64,000 bases of DNA, from NCBI RefSeq assembly GCF_000143415.4, contig NW_003314271.1:2174994-2238993 (forward strand), in the 5' to 3' direction. The position numbers were made by a program, and so were the translations under genes. Origin of the DNA: Selaginella moellendorffii. Its lineage: Eukaryota > Streptophyta > Lycopodiopsida > Selaginellales > Selaginellaceae. A model generated the notes under the pieces. That model was not told the origin of the DNA. It saw only the letters and a program-made list of their open reading frames with translations, and ran no database searches. Below, piece after piece: positions 46,683 through 57,809 of the stretch (positions are counted from its first letter, which is position 1; each line of letters starts with the position of its first letter).

Positions 46683-48427
46683 TTATCGCCTTGTGAATGT
46701 AAGTTGCATACCATGAAGTGGTTTGAGAGTCACGCCCGACACAGGGCAGTGCTGATAATTTGGTGAGAGGCTTGCAGAAAACCTCCTAAGAATCATAGCG
46801 AGTGCAATTTTGGCCTCGATGAGAGCAAAAGTCTGCCCGATACAAACCCGCGGCCCGAAAGAAAAGGGCATGAAAGCGTTGGGATGCTTACACGCCTTGG
46901 AAGCTCCTCTCGCAAATCGCTCTGGGTTGAATTCGTGGGCATCGCCACCCCATTGCTCCTTGTCGTGGTGCATGGCCAGGATTGGAATGACGAGAACAAT
47001 ACCTTTGGGAATGCTGATCTTATCGCCCATGGTTGTGTCATTGAAGGTCCCTCGCTGGATGATTGGTAAAGGAGGATAGAGTCGCAATGTTTCGTTTAAG
47101 ATCATTCCAACCTGGAAAACAAAATCACAAGATCATTGAATTTACGATAAGTTTTGTTTGCTTACCAGCTTTAGCTTGTTTAGAGCCTCGGCATTGATCT
47201 CATCTTCTTTACAAACCTCAAGAACTTCTTTGCGGGCGCGGTCTTGCCATTCACGGTGTTGTGAAAGCAAATACATTGCCCAAGTTAAGAGAGTGGCCGT
47301 GGTTTCCTGCCCAGCAATGTAGAACGTCTTGCACTCTCCAACGAGTTTGTCATCTTTGAAAGCCGGGTTATCTTGGCTCTGCTCCAACATCAGACCCAGC
47401 AAGTCTCTCCCATACGAAACTGATTTCCGCCGATCTTTGACGAGACCAAGCAATATTGCATCGAGCTCCTTTTGGACTTCCCATAGTTGGAGGTTTTCCC
47501 TCAGTGGATGCAACCTGAAAGATCACATAGTTTAATTATTACTAGCGATATAATTACCTTCCAAAGGGCATCCATTGCATTGGTGAGAATGCAATCTTGG
47601 TCAGGAGCTCAGCTTGCAAGTTGAGAAGATGAAAAATTCTTCTGCCCTTCTCAAAGCTGCTTCCAAATGCAGTGTGGGAGATCACATCCGCAGCCAGGAA
47701 GGAGAACTCCTTTTCAACATCAATCTCAAATTCTCCATCGTTATCCCATCTGGACAGTACTTTAGAGGTGCAATTGGCCATGGTTCCAGTCATGATATTC
47801 TGCAATTAATATGTTAAAAAGTATATAATTATTTTCCTGAAGTTTTACCTTGAGCTTTTCCAGCTGAAAAGCTGGGCCGACCACTCTTCTGTGCTGAGCC
47901 CAGTGCTCACCATTTGAAGCAACGAGACCGTAACCAAGCAATTTGACAAGAGTGGCTTGGATCGAGGCAGACTTTCCAAATGACTGTGGATTCTTCGATA
48001 AAACCCATCTTACCACCTCAGGATCAGTGACAGTCATCCGTAGCTCATTCCCCCACCAGTACATGTACGGCATTCCTGGAATTCCGAAGAGAACAGAAAG
48101 AATTTAACCTAGCTATGTTCATAGTACCGTACCATATTTCTTGGAGAAGCTATGAATGTCTGGAAGAACGTGCGAAAGAATATCATGAGTTCCATCAAAC
48201 TCGAGCGTGAATTTCCGCTTGGAGAACCTCTGCTTGAGCACCTCGTCCTTGTTTCCGCCCTTGAAGAGCTGAAGCGGGCCTAGAGAAGGACCCTTGATCC
48301 CCTGCTTCCTCAGAGCAGCCTCTTTTCTACTTGGAGCGATCCAAAACTTCCACAGCAAAGCATACACAATCACGCCCACAAGTCCAGTCGCTAGAAGCTG
48401 GATCACGAGAACCATGTCTAGCTCCAT
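46683..48427 (-). CDS. Cytochrome P450, CYP72 clan
   Basis: Five exons (48427-48133, 48075-47849, 47799-47558, 47514-47166, 47111-46683) join to 513 residues. An N-terminal membrane anchor (LVIQLLATGLVGVIVYALLW) is followed by a basic hinge. P450 landmarks: helix C WAQHRRVVGPAF, helix I FYIAGQETTATLLTW, the ExxR motif in LNETLRLYPP, the PERF region FNPERFARG, and the haem loop FMPFSFGPRVCIGQ with the Cys ligand. The GKSASIQ...LLGYGL, SNGEHWAQHRR and RLYPPLPIIQR segments are typical of the CYP72 clan (CYP72/714/734/735), whose members often act on hormones or terpenoids. Nothing here identifies the substrate. ER membrane, needing a P450 reductase. An upstream in-frame TTG is ignored. Confidence 0.92.
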
Positions 48428-48906
48428 AGCAATATTCAAATCTAGAAATTCTCTACTCTAGGTGTTTGAGTCAATTCAAGTTACGTGCAATTCCTATTTG
48501 CGTGAGGCCATACGTCCTCACGACACCTGTCCCGAAAGATATGTTCGTGCAGAAATATGAATTAAAATAAAAGTATAGGTGCAAAACGTTAAAATGTCTC
48601 ATCCTTTGAGGTCATATGCAATTCTTTTGTTAAAGGGGACTTGCAAATACTGAAAAACATCCAACTTACAAAATAAGAGAAACAAAAGAATTCTCTACTC
48701 TAGGTGTTTGAGGTTACGTGTCATCCCTATTTGCGTGAGGCCATACACCTGTCCCAAAAGATACCCATTTGTCATGTTCATGTGAATTAGGAGCCAAAAG
48801 TTAAAATTTCTCACAAGCTGAGTAAAAAGGTAGGTTATAAAGGGGATTTGATAAAATAAGGGCGAGTACCGAAACGAGAATAAATAGGTGTCTCGTGTTA
48901 GGGCAA

Positions 48907-50052
48907 ATGGAGAGAAAGATGCGGCAGAAGGGCTTGGCTATGGCCCACCAGAGGGAGCTGGCCGGTAAGAAAAAATTGGTTAGGGCTCTTGTCGAGTCGT
49001 GGAAGCATGAGGACGAGGAAGCCTATCTGGTGTCGAGATGCCAGACCAACTTTCTCTTCGACTGGGGCGGACTGGGCAAGCTGGGCCGTCTCATCCAGCT
49101 TCTCTACTGTGGTCGTCTCTTTGACAGCCTTCAAGAGCGCGAACTCTACGTCGGGCTCGATCCCACAAACGGTGTCACCGACGAGGACCTTCGCTACATC
49201 TCGTCGCTTTCTCTTCGGGTTTTACAATCCTCCCAGCTGGAGGAACTCGAAGCATCCCCAGCCATTCCAATCCTAGACCGGATCATGGACTCGGCCTACT
49301 TCCACTACGAGCAGCCCTCCCGGTGCAGCCAGACGGTGCGCTGCATCACGCGGCTCTACAAAAAGACGAAGGACCGAGTTCTCCTGCGGCTGCTGCGAGA
49401 TGTGCTCCACGAGTACAAGACAGGCGGCTACGTCTTCCAGTGGCGGCGGGTCCCCGAGTTCTGTCATTCGTACCCGCCGCCAACCGGTACGTGCATCGAC
49501 GACGTGCATGCCCTCTCCCAGTTGATCCAGGCGATCAACACTAGCCCTTTCACCAGCTTGCTCTTGACTGCAAGGCCCCCAGAGTCCATCAGCCCCCACG
49601 ACCATGCTTTGATAGTAAGTAGTTTCTCGTTCTGAAATGACATGTAACACATATATTTCCCTGTGCAGACATGCATGTACCACGGTTACTGCTGGATGAT
49701 CAACACCCGGCTGCCGGTGTACAAGGCCCTCCCTGACTTGTCCTACTCGGCCCTACGTTCTGGGCCGAGAGACGATCTTGTTGCAGCAGCGGAAAACATG
49801 TAGGGAAACCACCATCGAATTACCCTCTCTAATTCTTTCCTTTCTCTGTGTCGGTCCAGGTATATGATGGAGCGAATACCCAGTTATGTCGAGGTCTGTA
49901 AACGAAGGGACCTCCTGCGGGCGAAGCTGGTCAGTCTTCCTTGCTTTTTTCTACAGTCTCATGATCTTGCTCTTCTGCAGTATGGTATGAGGATGGATGG
50001 TGCTATCCTTGAGGCCTATGCAGTTCGGAAACGTTTTAAGTGCTTTTTATAG
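48907..50052 (+). CDS. Unidentified plant protein, inverted paralogue 2
   Basis: Four exons (48907-49614, 49669-49799, 49860-49929, 49981-50052) join to 326 residues. Very close to the protein at 39776-40922: VSRCQTNFLFDWGGLGKLGR, QLLYCGRLFDSLQERELY and PAIPILDRIMDSAYFHYEQP are shared almost letter for letter, and coding, intron and leader DNA are all similar. Differences cluster near the N-terminus and in the last exon (MRMDGAILEAYAVRKRFKCF versus VDLEDAVLEAYVVPKRYKCF). Start chosen at the ATG after gtgttagggcaa, which is also conserved in the paralogue. Function unknown. Confidence 0.75.
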
Positions 50053-50329
50053 CTAGAAACTCCCTAAGAGGAAAGAAATTGGGTATGTTTGAGCCCGAAA
50101 ATTGCTTGAGCTTGGAGTAATAAAATGATTTAAAAGTTGCACCCAAAATGAAGTGTTCTTGCTCTCAAGTTTAAGCTTCAATTGTTATATAGGGCAATTT
50201 TGGTTTATGGGTTTCTTGGACTACGTTCTCTACTCCAGTGCAATCTCAGGAAGCTTCTTCTTCGTTTTTATCTTGCGAGTGTTTCTATACATATAGAATA
50301 TTTTTAAAGATATTAAATCATAATCATTG

Positions 50330-51849
50330 TCACAAGGTGTCGCTAATGGGTGTAAATCGGCCCTGCTTGTTAGTTTTCACCCACCAGGCAATCGCGGCGG
50401 AGACGAGCATCGATCCCACCGCGAAGACGAGCGAAAAGGTGCTGATGGATGTGGCAAGGATGGCCGATTCGGCTCTCTCGTTCTCGGCAGCCACGATTCT
50501 CAGGGGAGTCCACTCGCAGTTCATCGAGAAGTGCTGCATTGGACTCCATTCCACGTTGTTCACCGGGAACCAGAACGCTGAAGCGAATCTGTAGCTCTTT
50601 CCAATGCTAAACTGAGCATCCTGTTTGAAACAGTAAGAGAGAGAGAGAAAAAAAGAAGCTGTGAGGAAAAAAGCGACTGATAATCGAGTGAGGACCTGTT
50701 GGAGGCGATCTGACGTTTGTAATGGTCTCGAGAACTCGAAAATGTAGCTTCCAGCGCTAGCTGATGCTCCGTATGGACTATCCGCAGTTGTCAATCCTAA
50801 TGCCACAGTCCAAAAGAATGATTTTTTCCTATGCCGTTTTCGCTATTACCATATTGGTTTTCGATGCTGGTATGGCTCCAAACTCCCTTCCAATCGTTTT
50901 GTGCACCACCGTTCGCTTCCGGTCCTGCAAACAAAGATACAAGAAAACTATAGAGAATTACAAGAGCGTGGGACTACCAAAACATTCACGAACCATTTGG
51001 ACCGATGCCATCGTAATAGCGGCAATGAGGATTCCAAGCGTAGAGATCGTGAAGGCTTCCAGTGCTAAGAGAAAGTACTTAAGTCTCGGCAAGAAAAAAA
51101 GGGAAAGAAACAAGACGAGTACCTGTCCCGGCCAGTTCCATTGAGATTGTCCGCAAGGTTTGCGCCATAGCTCCGACCAGGGACGGCATCGCTAATGGAG
51201 AAATGCATTATATCCACTTCGTGACCTCCACAGCTTTGTTTCGAGCAATTCAAGCTCTCTGAGCAACCTCCCATCTGCAGATGATCATAGAAGTGAAGTG
51301 AAACAAAAAGAGAGATGGTTTTCTCGACTTACATCGACGTAAGTCGCGTCATCACCGATGGGAAACATGAGAGCTACCGAAGGACTAGCGCGTTTTACAC
51401 TGTAGAAAGGAAAGACAAGAAATTCACATGATAGAAATGAAGAAGAAGAAAATAAAAGAGCGCTGACCTCTGCTTGTACTGATAGCTCCCTGGGATTTTC
51501 AAAAGAAAGAAGAGATCGCGACCATCGTGAGCAGCCTGTGTGGCCTCCACGATGAAATTCCAGTCCAATTTGCCAATCACTCGTTTACCTTGACGGTCAT
51601 CTTGCCTGGATAGGGATCGCCCGACGCTGGATCCAACGCCGGGTACAGCGAGAACTGGATCCCTTCCACCGCATCCCAATCGGCGGCAGCTCCATCCACA
51701 GTGATCTTCCCGGGAATGTATTCCGCGGAGACGACTGCCAGATTCGACGCCGGGCCGCGGCATTGCGCTGCATTCTCCTTGTGATCGCCATGAGCCCTAG
51801 CAGAGTAGAGGAGAGAAGCTCCGAGAAAGAGGGCGAGGAAGAGCGCCAT
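50330..51849 (-). CDS. Membrane protein with ethylbenzene-dehydrogenase-type haem-binding domain
   Basis: Several short exons on this strand. The N-terminus is a signal peptide (ALFLALFLGASLLYSARAHG). Next comes PGKITVDGAAADWDAVEG, HDGRDLFFLLKIPGSYQYKQ, ALMFPIGDDATYVDMGGC and SCGGHEVDIMHFSISDAVPG. Then DLYAWNPHCRYYDGIGPNG, AQNDWKGVWSH, YIFEFSRPLQTSDRLQQDAQ and SPMQHFSMNCEW follow, and a C-terminal transmembrane helix (FSLVFAVGSMLVSAAIAWWV) with a short cytosolic tail. This order matches plant proteins carrying the EB_dh (cytochrome c-552/DMSO reductase-like haem-binding) domain. It probably sits in the plasma or an endomembrane with the domain outside; the redox partner is unknown. Divergent from the next gene with about 480 bp between starts. 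Confidence 0.8.
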
Positions 51850-52330
51850 AGTCAAATATCAAAATTAGGGATGCCGGATGCTTTAAAAACAGCTCATCTT
51901 TAGCCGCCTCTTTTAGGGTTCTTCGTTTAGGGTTCTTTCTTGCGCCGTGATGAGCTTCTTGCTCCAATCTGACACCTCTTGTAGGAGGGCGCCCTTGAGG
52001 CGCTCGTTGAACGGTAGCTTTCTCTGAGCGCGCTCTCTCTCTCTCTTCTTGTTCTCGAGATTTCTAGTTTTCCTGTGCCGGGATGAATTAAACAAGAATT
52101 TTTTGTCAAGCTCAACAGTCTGAATCCACAGCGTGTTGAGAAATTCTAGTTCTGAGCACTCTGGTTAGAAATCTCGCGGATTGCGATCGATGAGCTCGAT
52201 TTATTCTGTTTCGCCGATCAAACCCGTCCGATCAAACCATCAACAAATTCAGGCTAAACATAAACTACTAATTGACTTCATCCAGGCCGTCCGATTACGG
52301 CCAGGCCAAGGGAGCCCTAAATCCTTGTCA

Positions 52331-54491
52331 ATGGCTTGTTGTACAGCGGGTGGGCTGCGCCTCCTCGCGCATTCTTCCTCCGCTTCTTCTCCCGGCGATT
52401 CACCAGCTAGGATCTCCTGCAAGGCGGTGGAGCAGCGGCATTCCACTGCATTGGCGGCGAAGAATCGAGCACCGGCAGCTCCAAATCCGCTGGTTCTGGA
52501 AGCGCAGGGGCGCGTGTGCACGGGCCAGACGCAGACGCGGCCGCTGGGCGAGGATCAAGCCTTCAAGGTGCTGCAAACGATCGCTCGATCAGGTTTGCGC
52601 GAAATATTTCCCGAGCAAAGCGAAAATTTTGCCATTTCTTTGCAGCCAGGGAAGAGATTCCCGACGATGAGCGCGTGTCGGGAGCGCAGCTGGGGGCGTT
52701 CTTCGCCGCGATGGCGATCCGATCGGCCTCGTTTCCTCGCGACACGCAGTGGAGCGAGGGAGAGCGCAAGGCCATGCGGCAGTTTTGGCCGCAGCTCGTC
52801 CAGATCTTGCCCCCCGACGTGCTCTTCGTGGCCGATCCCGACGGTACTCTGATGGAGGATGTGCTACACTCTGGCTTGAGCTTTGTCGGCCGAGGCCCCG
52901 TGGAGATGCGCCTTGTTGGTGCTCTCCGGGAGATGCTACGCGGCGACCATCTTGGCTTTGAAGAGATCGTCGGCATCTTGAGAGACTTGCTACCACTTGG
53001 GGAAGATGGGGATGGATCGAAAGTCAGTGATGTGTTGGTGGCAGCGTTCTTGATTGCTCTGCGAATGAATGGGGAGACAGACCGGGAGCTCAAAGCGTTT
53101 TGCATGGCATTCGACGACGAGCTTGGTAAAGTTCCTCTTCTTGGTTTTTCTTCTTTGATGTTTCATTCTTCCAGGCGAGCTTCCTGTTGCGAACGTGAGC
53201 TCTTTGACTCACTATGGCGAGCCGTATGATGGGAATACCAGGTTCTTCCGGAGCACCCTGTTCGTGGCCGCCGTGCGAGCGAGCTATGGTGAGTGTTGTC
53301 TGCTCCATGGTGTCGATCGCATGCCTCCTAAGGTAGGAGTGCTCTGCTTCTACTGACATTCTGACGAACTTAGTTACAGTGGGGAGTGACGGAAGAGCAG
53401 ATGCTCAACAAGTTAGGCGCTGCTACAACGCTGTCCCCCGCAGAAGCCGCAAGTCTTCTTGAGGTTCGTCCTCATAGCATTCTGATCGACGCACTACTTA
53501 GGCATGGTTTGTGCAGGATGTTGGTTTTGCTTACGTTAGTCAACGAGAAGCACGAAAGTCCTTGTAAGGTTGGACATGAAATTGTCTTAGTTAGTCTGAT
53601 AGTTCTCACTGATGGCAGGTATTCTCTTCTGGACATTAGGGAGCACATAAAAAAGAGACCAACCGTGGCCACCACTGAGAAGGTCCAGCGGTACGTGAAG
53701 GTATTGCTTTGGTTACCATATTTTTTATCCTTTTCAGCAAAAGCATGGCAGGCATCTGGCCGGGAAGCAATTGTCACAGGTTTTTATCACCAGGGATACG
53801 AAGAACCTTTGTTGATGCTTATGCGTAGGAGAGGAGTTGATGCTGGTCTTATAGTAAAAGTAAGCAAAACGTTTTCTTGATCGTGGCTCAGCCCAGCTAC
53901 ACCCGTTTGGCAGGGTGAAGAAGGGGCATTGTCTTTGACGACAAAATCACCATCTCCTGATGCCACCATCAGAGGTCATCCATTGAACTTCTGTGCTGGA
54001 TTTCGTCCACCAAGCTCTACCTCCAACGTTGCTGCACAAAACATTGATGGTAATATTTTATCTATAGTGATGTGGCATTGTGAGTTCTCTCCAGGTATAC
54101 TTCGTGAAACTTTCAGCAAAACTCTAAACGCTACAGACTTTCACTTTGAATCAACACTGACACCCAGACTGGAAAGGCCGGTAAGCATTGTTTCTCTTGT
54201 GATAACTAACTTCAATAACTTGCTGTGTTCCAGAGGCAGCTAGAGAACAACATTGAGCACGGCTTGACAGCTCTGAGGGGTGTCAAAGGGGCGGCTTACG
54301 ATCGCATTGTCTTCAACGCTGCCATGGTAGACAACCTTCTGGGATGCAGCGGAGCCAGCGACCCATTTGCCGCGATCGAGAGAGCGAGAGAAGCGATTGA
54401 TAGCGGCAAACCTCTCAAGCTCCTCATGCGCTACGTCTCGTCTAGTAGTAAGTGTGTTTCCACTTCATCTCGAAGGATTCGAGAGCACTAA
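52331..54491 (+). CDS. Anthranilate phosphoribosyltransferase-like protein, plastid
   Basis: About nine exons join in frame. The first 75 residues are Ser/Ala rich, a likely transit peptide (MACCTAGGLRLLAHSSSASS). The TrpD N-terminal helical part is FKVLQTIARSAREEIPDDER and SGAQLGAFFAAMAIRS. Later: LSFVGRGPVEMRLVGALREM, VSDVLVAAFLIALRMNGETD, ANVSSLTHYGEPYDGNTRFF, VGFAYVSQREARKSLYSLLD and HIKKRPTVATTEKVQRYVK. After a splice the chain reads ASGREAIVTGFYHQGYEEPL and GEEGALSL. This is the divergent plant TrpD-like group rather than the canonical enzyme of Trp synthesis. The GTxxLxNxS phosphoribosyl loop is not obvious, so catalysis is uncertain. The C-terminus after MRYVSSSSK may be read into an intron. 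Confidence 0.8.
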
Positions 54492-54591
54492 GCTTTGTTG
54501 GAACTTAAACTAATAATAATCATAATAAACATAATCATAATAATAAAGTATATTATAATTCTGCCCTAATAAAGAACAAGGAGAAGAAAAG

Positions 54592-56232
54592 ATGGAGTCA
54601 GGTAATGGATGGGATGATTGCATCTTTGGTGAAGAATTCATGGATATGAGGGAGGAAACAAAGAAAGACTTTGATGTGCGGTCCAAAACCAAGGATGCCG
54701 AGCTGGGGGATTGGGAGCTTATTGCTGACTTTTGGGGTTTTGAGAATAAGCTTGAGGTGGAGAAACCGCGTGAGACGCTTAAGGAGTGGCTCCTCTCAAT
54801 CGTGCTTCGTTATAACATCATGTCTTCACTTTTTGATCGGGAGGAGCTTCGCCAAGCACAAGAAAGCGCAAAAAAGATAGAAACAGCAAATGCCAATAAC
54901 GAGAATCGCCCACTTGAAAATCCTGACCGCCATCGCCGAGATCTTCCGCTGCTTGCAAATGCCGCCCGTGAAGAACCATTCTTCACGACGTGTAGCAGCA
55001 AAACTTTCGAGAGGACAGGGGTAATGATCCCCTCGTATCGTGGCGGTGTCGATCAATTTGTACTCCCTCATTCACGAAGAAATCGACTGAAAGAGGAGAC
55101 GAGAGATGCTAAGTTGAAGGAGGCGGTGATGAACTTTTCCACGGCGTGGATGAAAACAATCCCTCCTCCCAGAGAGGTGGCGGAGTTTGAGCTCACGGAT
55201 TCATGCAAGCTGGTGATCCAGGGCGGAGATATCACGCGCTGGTTCAAGGATGGCCATAGCGATGCAATCGTCAATGCCGCTAACGAGCTCATGCTTGGTG
55301 GAGGCGGCGTGGATGGAGGTAAGCTTCGTTCTTTTCTTTCTGGGACTGGATTCTTGATCTCTTTCTCTTCTATCATGGTCTTTTGGATTGCTTTTCTTGG
55401 TCATAGATTCTCTTTGTCCATACATCCATTCTCTTTGTCCATGAATGGATTCTTTCACCTATAGCTTGAAAAGCTTGAGAATTATGTGTGGATCCTTGCG
55501 AAGTTTTGTTCTTCCAGAATTTCTCTTATCCTTTCTTTTGCATTGCAGCGATCCATGAAGCGGCGGGACCAGATCTTTATAAAGCCTGCAAAACATTGCC
55601 TCTGGTGGCACCAAGAACACGCTGCCCTGTGGGACAAGCTAGAGAAACGCCGTAAGTTTCGATCTCTTCTTGGACAAAAGTTCTTTCGATCGCTCGCAGT
55701 GCCTTTCGATTGCCTGTCCGGCGGATCATCCACACGGTTGGGCCGACGTATCACAGATCTACCAGGATGAAAGCAGCAGCTTTGCTGCGAGACGCATACT
55801 GGTATGTAACAGCTCTTAAGTAGAATCTTTTGCTTTTCTGCCTGACCAGTTGCTCTTAACAGCAACTCACTCGAGCTTGCGAGAGAGAAAGGCGTCAAAT
55901 GCATTGCATTTCCAGCCATCTCGTGTGGAGTTTACGGGTAAAAGCTGAACATTAGTTTCTCTCTTTTCTTCGCTTTATAATCTTTCTTTGCTAAAGCTAT
56001 GCTCCTTTTTTTTTTGGCAGATACCCTGTGTATGAAGGTGCTGAGATTGCTTTGAGAACAGTATATGAAAATGCTGCTGGGTTTGAAGAGGTACATAACA
56101 AATATATGAATGTTTGTATGACCTTTAACTCTCTATTTTCTGTGCTGTGTATAGGTACACTTCGTCCTGATGGACAAGCATGCAAGGCAAGCATGGTTAA
56201 AGTCAGCCCAGAGAAATCTGGATCCAAGCTAA
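54592..56232 (+). CDS. Macro-domain (ADP-ribose-binding) protein with a plant-type N-terminal region
   Basis: Five or six exons join in frame and end at TAA 56230-56232. The first 200 residues are acidic/helical and unrecognised (GDWELIADFWGFENKLEVEK, WLLSIVLRYNIMSSLFDREE). The macro domain follows: LVIQGGDITRW, DAIVNAANELMLGGGGVDGA, IHEAAGPDLYKACK, CPVGQARETPAF, RRIIHTVGPTYH, a LLRDAYCNSLELAREKGVK segment, CIAFPAISCGVYGYPVYEGA and a short helical end. NAAN and GGGGVDGAI are the ADP-ribose loop; GVYGYP is the second loop. Relatives (MacroD/Ymdb type) remove ADP-ribose from proteins or hydrolyse O-acetyl-ADP-ribose. All the key binding residues are present, so binding and probably hydrolysis are likely. 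Confidence 0.85.
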
Positions 56233-56795
56233 CAAATGGGATAAAAAAGAAAAGATATTCCTTAAATTGCAAGATTACCAAGACCTAATGAAGATGAAAC
56301 CTTTTCCCTGGATGTCAAGTTTCTCCTTGGAGACATGTGATGGATTTAGAACTGTGGCATGAACTTGCAGATGCAGATTTCTACTCAGGAGTAGCATCGT
56401 TTCACTACATGGGTCGTATACATACTGGCAAGCTGTCGAAGATTTGGAAGCACCATTGTACTACACCAACAGAAAAGATGGCCTCCGGGCTACGGGAAAA
56501 CTGTTAGCCTTATCACCACGGTTACCTTTATCTTCGGAGTGTGAAAAAGTGCAGCGGAGAGGTATTTAGCACAGTACATGTTGCATTCGTGTTCTGGGGT
56601 AGGTATTTCTCAGTCCAGTGTCACGGAGGATGGATTGAAAGCTAAGGCGGTGGTGATGCAGCTGGAAAGAGTGAGAGAGAATGGTAATAACTTGAGTTCG
56701 TGCTGCATGGGCTGATTGATGGCTGTGCTGCGTTTGCAGGATCCTGATTCATATAATGTTTCAAAATTCAAACCATCGCTTCTTACTGCTCTCGG

Positions 56796-57549
56796 GTGAA
56801 AGCTTTGCTTGGAATTCTCGTGAAACGCTGTTTGCATGTTTTGGCTTACATCAAGGACCCTGAAGCTCCTGCGATGCTTCAAGACTTGAATTCTGAAAGC
56901 AAATACCGATTTTTATATTTGAGGAGCGAGACTGTGCACATCATTCTTTATGATGGAGCTGTGCTTGATGATGAAGGTACGGAGACGAGAAATGGCAAGA
57001 GATCTGCTTTCAAGTTTCTTCTGTTACTCCAGAAAAGGAACGTGAAGCTCATCATCTGTGCATCTGCCGGAAACAAATTGAGGAAGCTGGTACTGAAAGA
57101 ATTGGCGAGGTATTACTCCGCGGCTGGAGGATTTTATGTGAGTAAACTCGTTTTCATTCACTCTCTGATCACTTCAACTTCCAGGAGAAGGAAGTATGCA
57201 AGTTCATCTTTCGGGTAACTGGAGAAACCATAAGCGTGCAAGATCTATGTATCAAAAAACAGGCTGGGTGCCAAGGCTGGTTGCTCAATTCGTTCTGGAC
57301 AAGCAAGCCTTTAGAGGCACAATAGAGTTATACGCTGCCATGCTCCACCGCTACATAACTCGCGTGGAAGAGCAGAAGCACGCGCTGGCGAGGGATACTG
57401 CTATAGCAGGAAGAGCCATTGCGCCACAGTGGATAGCGGGTGCTTCTTTCGAGGACGAGATGGAAAGGCAGTGTTTGACGCCTTATTTGCATTCACGGGC
57501 GCTGAGTTTCATCGCAAAGCGCGCCCGTGTTTGTTGGGGAGGAATCTGA
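56796..57549 (+). CDS. Unidentified ORF region, two overlapping frames
   Basis: The first frame (56796 to about 57138) reads ALLGILVKRCLHVLAYIKDP, ESKYRFLYLRSETVHIILYD and KRNVKLIICASAGNKLRKLV, then GGFY at a GT donor. After a 45-bp intron-like gap it can continue as EKEVCKFIFRVTGETISVQD to a TAG near 57325. A second frame (57196-57549) overlaps and also looks protein-like (QFVLDKQAFRGTIELYAAML, EEQKHALARDTAIAGRAIAP). Either one gene with a mis-set exon limit or a frameshifted relic. No family recognised; nothing clear in 56300-56780. Confidence 0.4.
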
Positions 57550-57602
57550 AGATCAAGAGGCAGAGGAGGACCCAATGGATTCTGACTAGATGACTAGCAA
57601 AA

Positions 57603-57734
57603 CGTCAATGATAGTCAAAATAAGTCTCTTTCAATGCAAGTCAAACAAAAGTCAATGAATCCAATAGAATGATGACGTCAAACAAAAGTCAAACAAAGTC
57701 AAATAAAGGTCAAATAAAGTCTAATATAGTCAAA
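57603..57734. repeat. Cluster of nine GTCAA motifs
   Basis: GTCAA followed mostly by A/C/T-AAA occurs nine times in about 130 bp with irregular spacing (for example aagtcaaacaaaagtcaa, acgtcaaacaaaagtcaaac). It looks like an expanded degenerate GTCAAAYAAA satellite. On the minus strand each is TTGAC, the W-box core. It lies about 75 bp beyond the ARGLU1 stop. Confidence 0.7.
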
Positions 57735-57809
57735 TTCAAGTCATTTTCAAAAACCCATTTCCTGCCGTCGGATTGTTCCCCAAGCTCTGTTACTTAATTT
57801 TGTCTTTGT

